From Phlebopus portentosus (Eukaryota > Basidiomycota > Agaricomycetes > Boletales > Boletinellaceae), in the NCBI GenBank assembly GCA_037892935.1, contig JAYXKI010000001.1:682001-746000 (forward strand): a stretch of DNA of 64,000 nucleotides, given 5' to 3'. Below the pieces are notes generated by a model. That model was not told the DNA's origin, ran no database searches, and saw nothing but the letters and a program-made list of their open reading frames with translations. Numbering within the stretch: the stretch's first letter is position 1; every line of letters starts with the position of its first letter. Shown here piece by piece: positions 60,540 through 64,000 of the stretch. A program made the translations under genes and the position numbers.

Positions 60540-62353
60540 TTGGATTGTTGGGGTCACGGACGCAAGTCCATCATGAGTCCTTTTTATACGGAAGCAAATA
60601 AAATACAATTTCTTCCGTATTTCAGACTCTTCAGCGTTGATCGTCGGACCAGACTCTCTTTTCCGGTGGTCATATAATATAACAACACCTTTACATCAAG
60701 CATCACGTGTATCGGGTACTACCGTTGCCATCCTACCCGCGCTATTCCTTTCTAAACACTATATGCTCCTATAGGATGATATACGGATGGTGCTTACGGC
60801 TCGGAAATATCTACCGCCAAAGCTAAAGCTTGGATTAGGGTATTTATTTTACTTCTTGACCACAGTATCTATCCTTTTTTTCGATATCCAATTTCGTCGT
60901 TTGATCGTGAAGAGTATACTGCCGTTAGAAAGTTGGGACTTACATATTACTCTATTTCAGAAGGTCATTGTCTCTGTCATGGTGCGCACCGAGATCAATA
61001 ATTCCGCGTAATATCCTGGTGATTTTGTGTCTCCGTCTTCGAGTGTGGGAGACAGTAGCGTGTTGAACTAGAGCAAAGATCAATACCCACGAAGTCTTTC
61101 TACGTCTGATGCATATACTGTATGACTCCCGGATACGATAGGGCAAGCAAAGCCTCGAAGAAACAGCATTAGCTACACTTGTCTATGCGCTGAATCTTCC
61201 CTAGTATCGACTTTTAGCCGTCCTTCGTCGTCCTACGAAGGTATTTCAACGTCTCAGCTCAACTCGAATAATGTTTTACGGCAGACGTGCTATTCCCGAG
61301 TCCTCCAAAATGGCGTCTTTACATGGACATTAAAACGATCGCATAAAAAGATATCTCCTTCGACCTCGAATCATCCAATTGAAACGCACTGGGTATCGTT
61401 CCTCCGACCGTTTTACAAAGGACATTCGAATTTTTACGGCAGTGAGATAGTCGAACGAATCTAAGGCAGAAAACTTGACATATCAATGGGAGAGAAGATC
61501 ATAACTCAGGCTCCGTAGCCTGATAGGTGGGACCTCCCAACGACACCTTTTTCTTTGGAAAAACTGGCGAATAGGAAAGAAGCTCGCTAGAACTTTGCAC
61601 GAGGCAAATTTGTTTACAAGAGTCCAAGCACAAAAGTTTTGCCCCTCTCTGACAATACAGACGACACGAACGTTCGACCGTGTGTATCAGAAGTTATGAG
61701 GGTTGGCGTACTCTGACAATGATGTTGGGTGCGTGGAACTATTATCGCTTCATTAAGCGGGCGGTGTTTCTCGCCGTTGGAATGCTGTGACCCTCCTTTT
61801 TTCTTCTCCCGTCAGACTGTGGATTTCAGAAGGGTAAAATAACCAGTATGCATACAACGGATTCAAGGGCTCCTTGCCTCGACTTGTCCCCGCTCGACGA
61901 TAAGTCAAAGAAGTTCGTACTTCATGTATTTCTGCGCCACTAGATCCATTCGTTTGATAACCTCTGATTTAGTGCGGATACCTTGAGAAACGCCTTTCTG
62001 TCCTTGAGAGCCCTCGGGCTGCATCACCGATTTACAGCGTAGACGGGATCTTGCCTGCACATTCGATACTCGAGAACGACAGCAGGTTCTCCGCCGAATA
62101 TGTATGTAATGGATATAGAAACGGATGTCCGAGAACTTCGCATATCACACTGCAAGAAACTGAGGCTTCAATATCAATGAATAAGCATTTCATATCTCGA
62201 AGTTAGGTCCACGACTTCCTCTGGGAATAGTTGGTAAGGCCATGGAATGTACTGATTGAAGCTTACGCTTTGGACTTGACAAATTAGAGTTTCATATGAG
62301 TATACTCACACAAAGACAAATCCATCACACCTAATATGCACACGAAAAGAATG
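60540..62353. other. 1.8-kb region without a supported gene
   Basis: The largest gene-free space in the right half. It separates the methyltransferase start from the IST1 3' end. Frames are short, without domains or convincing introns. No tRNA or element ends were seen. A non-coding transcript cannot be excluded. Confidence 0.45.
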
Positions 62354-63583
62354 CTAGCGCTTCTTTAACGCTTCAAATCGCTTTGCAAGCAACGCAAATT
62401 CATCCTCGTATACCTTGGGTTTTGCTGGGGCCGGTGTCGAGTCTGAAGCTTTTGTCCCAGGCTTTGACTTATCCGACTCTTCCGTTGGTGGGATGGCAGG
62501 AAGATTAGGTACTTTCTCCTCTGCCGCGATCTTAGCTCCAATAGCGACAGGTATCTCCTGTGAAGAATCCTCAGCAGTTTCCTGCGAACCGTCAATCAGT
62601 AAGAACCACAGCAAATTTCAATTACCAGAAGGTTACTATACCTTAGATCCGCCTCCTCCGCCGGACTCATCATTACCCTCGCCTTTTGGTTCGGGGGACC
62701 AATCTACGCCATAACCCTTAGCAATTTCTCTCAGGTACGCGTCTACAAGGTCATCTGGTGGCGCGAGGAAAGTAAGCTTCTTCATGACCTAGATTAAATG
62801 AAAGATTGAGAACGATAAGGATTACATGTTAAGAACAACTCACTCGCTCGCTCACACAGCCATCTTTGTTCTCCATCACACCGACGGAAAAGTCTCGCCC
62901 ATACTTATGCATTAGCATGTCCCGCAGTACATGTAGCTCTACAAAATCAAATCAGTTTAGGTACGTTGAACTAGATACAGGTGACGAAGGTAGTATGTTC
63001 AGCAATTCCACCGTTTAAGACGAACCTTTCAATTCTGTTCTAGGGGCGGCATAGATAATGCTACAGACACCTTCATTTACTCCCGCATCGGGCTCGCGTG
63101 TACTAATAAAATCTGATTCCAATGCATACCAGGCAAGAAGTTGCATAACACTCACTTTTGCTCGAGAAGACCGAAGCGTGCGATAAGTAGCTCACAATAC
63201 AGCTCAAGTAGCTCGAGAAGCTCGATGTAGATATCTTCGTTGATGACTAGCCACTCGAGCGGATTTCAGTCAAAGATAGCATCCGTATGACTGTCACGAT
63301 CATTCCACTCACTACTCTCGACCTTTACCCGAGCTTTCTCAATCTTCCGATGCTCTAGCAGTGTCGCGATGTCTCTGCGTGACGTCTTCGCTTGCGCCTC
63401 TTTCTTCTCCTGCAGCAAACGCAATCGCTGCACGCAGATCCTTAGAGTCGATACGTCAATCGATACACATTACACTGTATGTCCAAGCATACCGCAGTTG
63501 TACCTTGCAACACTGTCAATCCGAAGAGATATTCAATTCAGCGCAGCACTTACCTTTGTCTTCGCAGAGTTCCACGGTGGCAT
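62354..63583 (-). CDS. IST1: Ist1-like regulator of ESCRT-III/Vps4
   Basis: Starts at 63583 (MPPWNSAKTK). The Ist1 helical core includes QRLRLLQEKKEAQAKTSRRD with IATLLEHRKIEKARVKVES, INEDIYIELLELLELYCELL, IARFGLLEQ, CSIIYAAPRTELKELHVLRD, YGRDFSVGVMENKDGCVSER and APPDDLVDAYLREIAKGYGV. A Glu/Pro/Lys-rich linker leads to a C-terminal EDEFALLAKRFEALKKR, which fits the MIT-interacting motif that binds Vps4. Ist1 tunes Vps4 recruitment in multivesicular-body sorting. About six exons with short introns, roughly 300 residues. Confidence 0.93.
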
Positions 63584-64000
63584 GATTTCTTGTTAAGTAC
63601 GATGGTGCTACTGTAAAGGTGAAGGGCCTGGGCCTGTTTCCTGAATGAGCCTGGGCGGATCTGCACTATTTCCTATTTTGGTTGCCATAAAAATCTTACG
63701 CATCAAAGTCCTCGAGACAGAAGAGCAACGTGATTGTATATTAATCCAAAGGAATTTCTTTCCAGTAAAAAGCAAGCTTACTGAGACAAAACCAGTCAGT
63801 TGTACGCGTTACCCTATTTTTAGCAGAAGGAAACTAAATAGTAAACGTCTCGTCCATGCATCGACTGTAGCTCTTTCCGACTTTTTAGACTGCTTTTAGT
63901 AACAAGTTCAACCTCAAGAAGACGATTTAATGGCAAACGAGATTCGTGGAGGTCACCAACAACAAAGGCACAACAGAATGGGAAGTATTTCCTCTACGAC
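63584..64000. other. IST1 upstream region to window edge
   Basis: 417 bp with no supported gene; the neighbouring gene lies outside the window. Confidence 0.5.

Overview
The window is a gene-dense stretch of a filamentous fungal nuclear genome, almost certainly a basidiomycete (Agaricomycete type). Nearly every gene is broken by many short introns of about 45-100 bp with GT..AG ends, exons as short as 6-24 bp occur, intergenic spaces are mostly 0.2-1.5 kb, and the gene set is typical fungal housekeeping plus secreted wall-active enzymes. I see no rRNA, tRNA, CRISPR or prokaryotic-style operon. Exon boundaries were worked out by hand from splice signals, reading phase and family resemblance.

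Region 1 (1-25.5 kb) is the most distinctive part. After the 3' part of an Ssp120/nucleobindin-like EF-hand gene come three paralogous secreted GH5 exo-beta-1,3-glucanase genes on the + strand (2.7, 6.6 and 18.9 kb), all with five exons and identical intron positions. Copies 1 and 2 also share promoter and 3' flank similarity. Between them lies a decayed minus-strand fragment of the 3' end of DOP1, whose intact 7 kb copy ends just downstream of copy 2. This shows that the duplicated unit was 'glucanase plus DOP1 tail'. Copy 2 has diverged at active-site positions (DLHG reads VLYG). Around and after them lie DOP1, an 83-residue single-span membrane protein gene in divergent orientation to it, a Ser/Thr-rich single-pass surface protein, a 301 bp TIR element with TA target duplication, a secreted six-hairpin-glycosidase-like gene with a local out-of-frame island, and an Ies4-like INO80 subunit.

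Region 2 (26-41 kb): a GT17 glycosyltransferase, a two-RRM RNA-binding protein with RGG tracts, Rab5/Ypt5, an SH3-RasGEF of Cdc25 type, a roadblock-like small protein (possible Ragulator/EGO subunit) and the COQ1 polyprenyl diphosphate synthase.

Region 3 (41-64 kb): D-amino-acid oxidase, a Pdr16-like Sec14 lipid-transfer protein, a large disordered fungal protein, riboflavin synthase, TAF2 carrying three C-terminal bromodomains, a SAM-dependent methyltransferase and the ESCRT-III regulator IST1.

Functionally the window is not a single pathway cluster. Two themes recur: cell-wall or secreted carbohydrate enzymes in the first 23 kb, and endomembrane traffic and signalling (Ssp120, Dop1, Rab5, Pdr16-like, Ist1, RasGEF). 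The best candidates for something new are the glucanase/DOP1 duplication with a divergent paralogue, the frameshift island in the six-hairpin gene, the TAF2-bromodomain fusion and the micro-exons.
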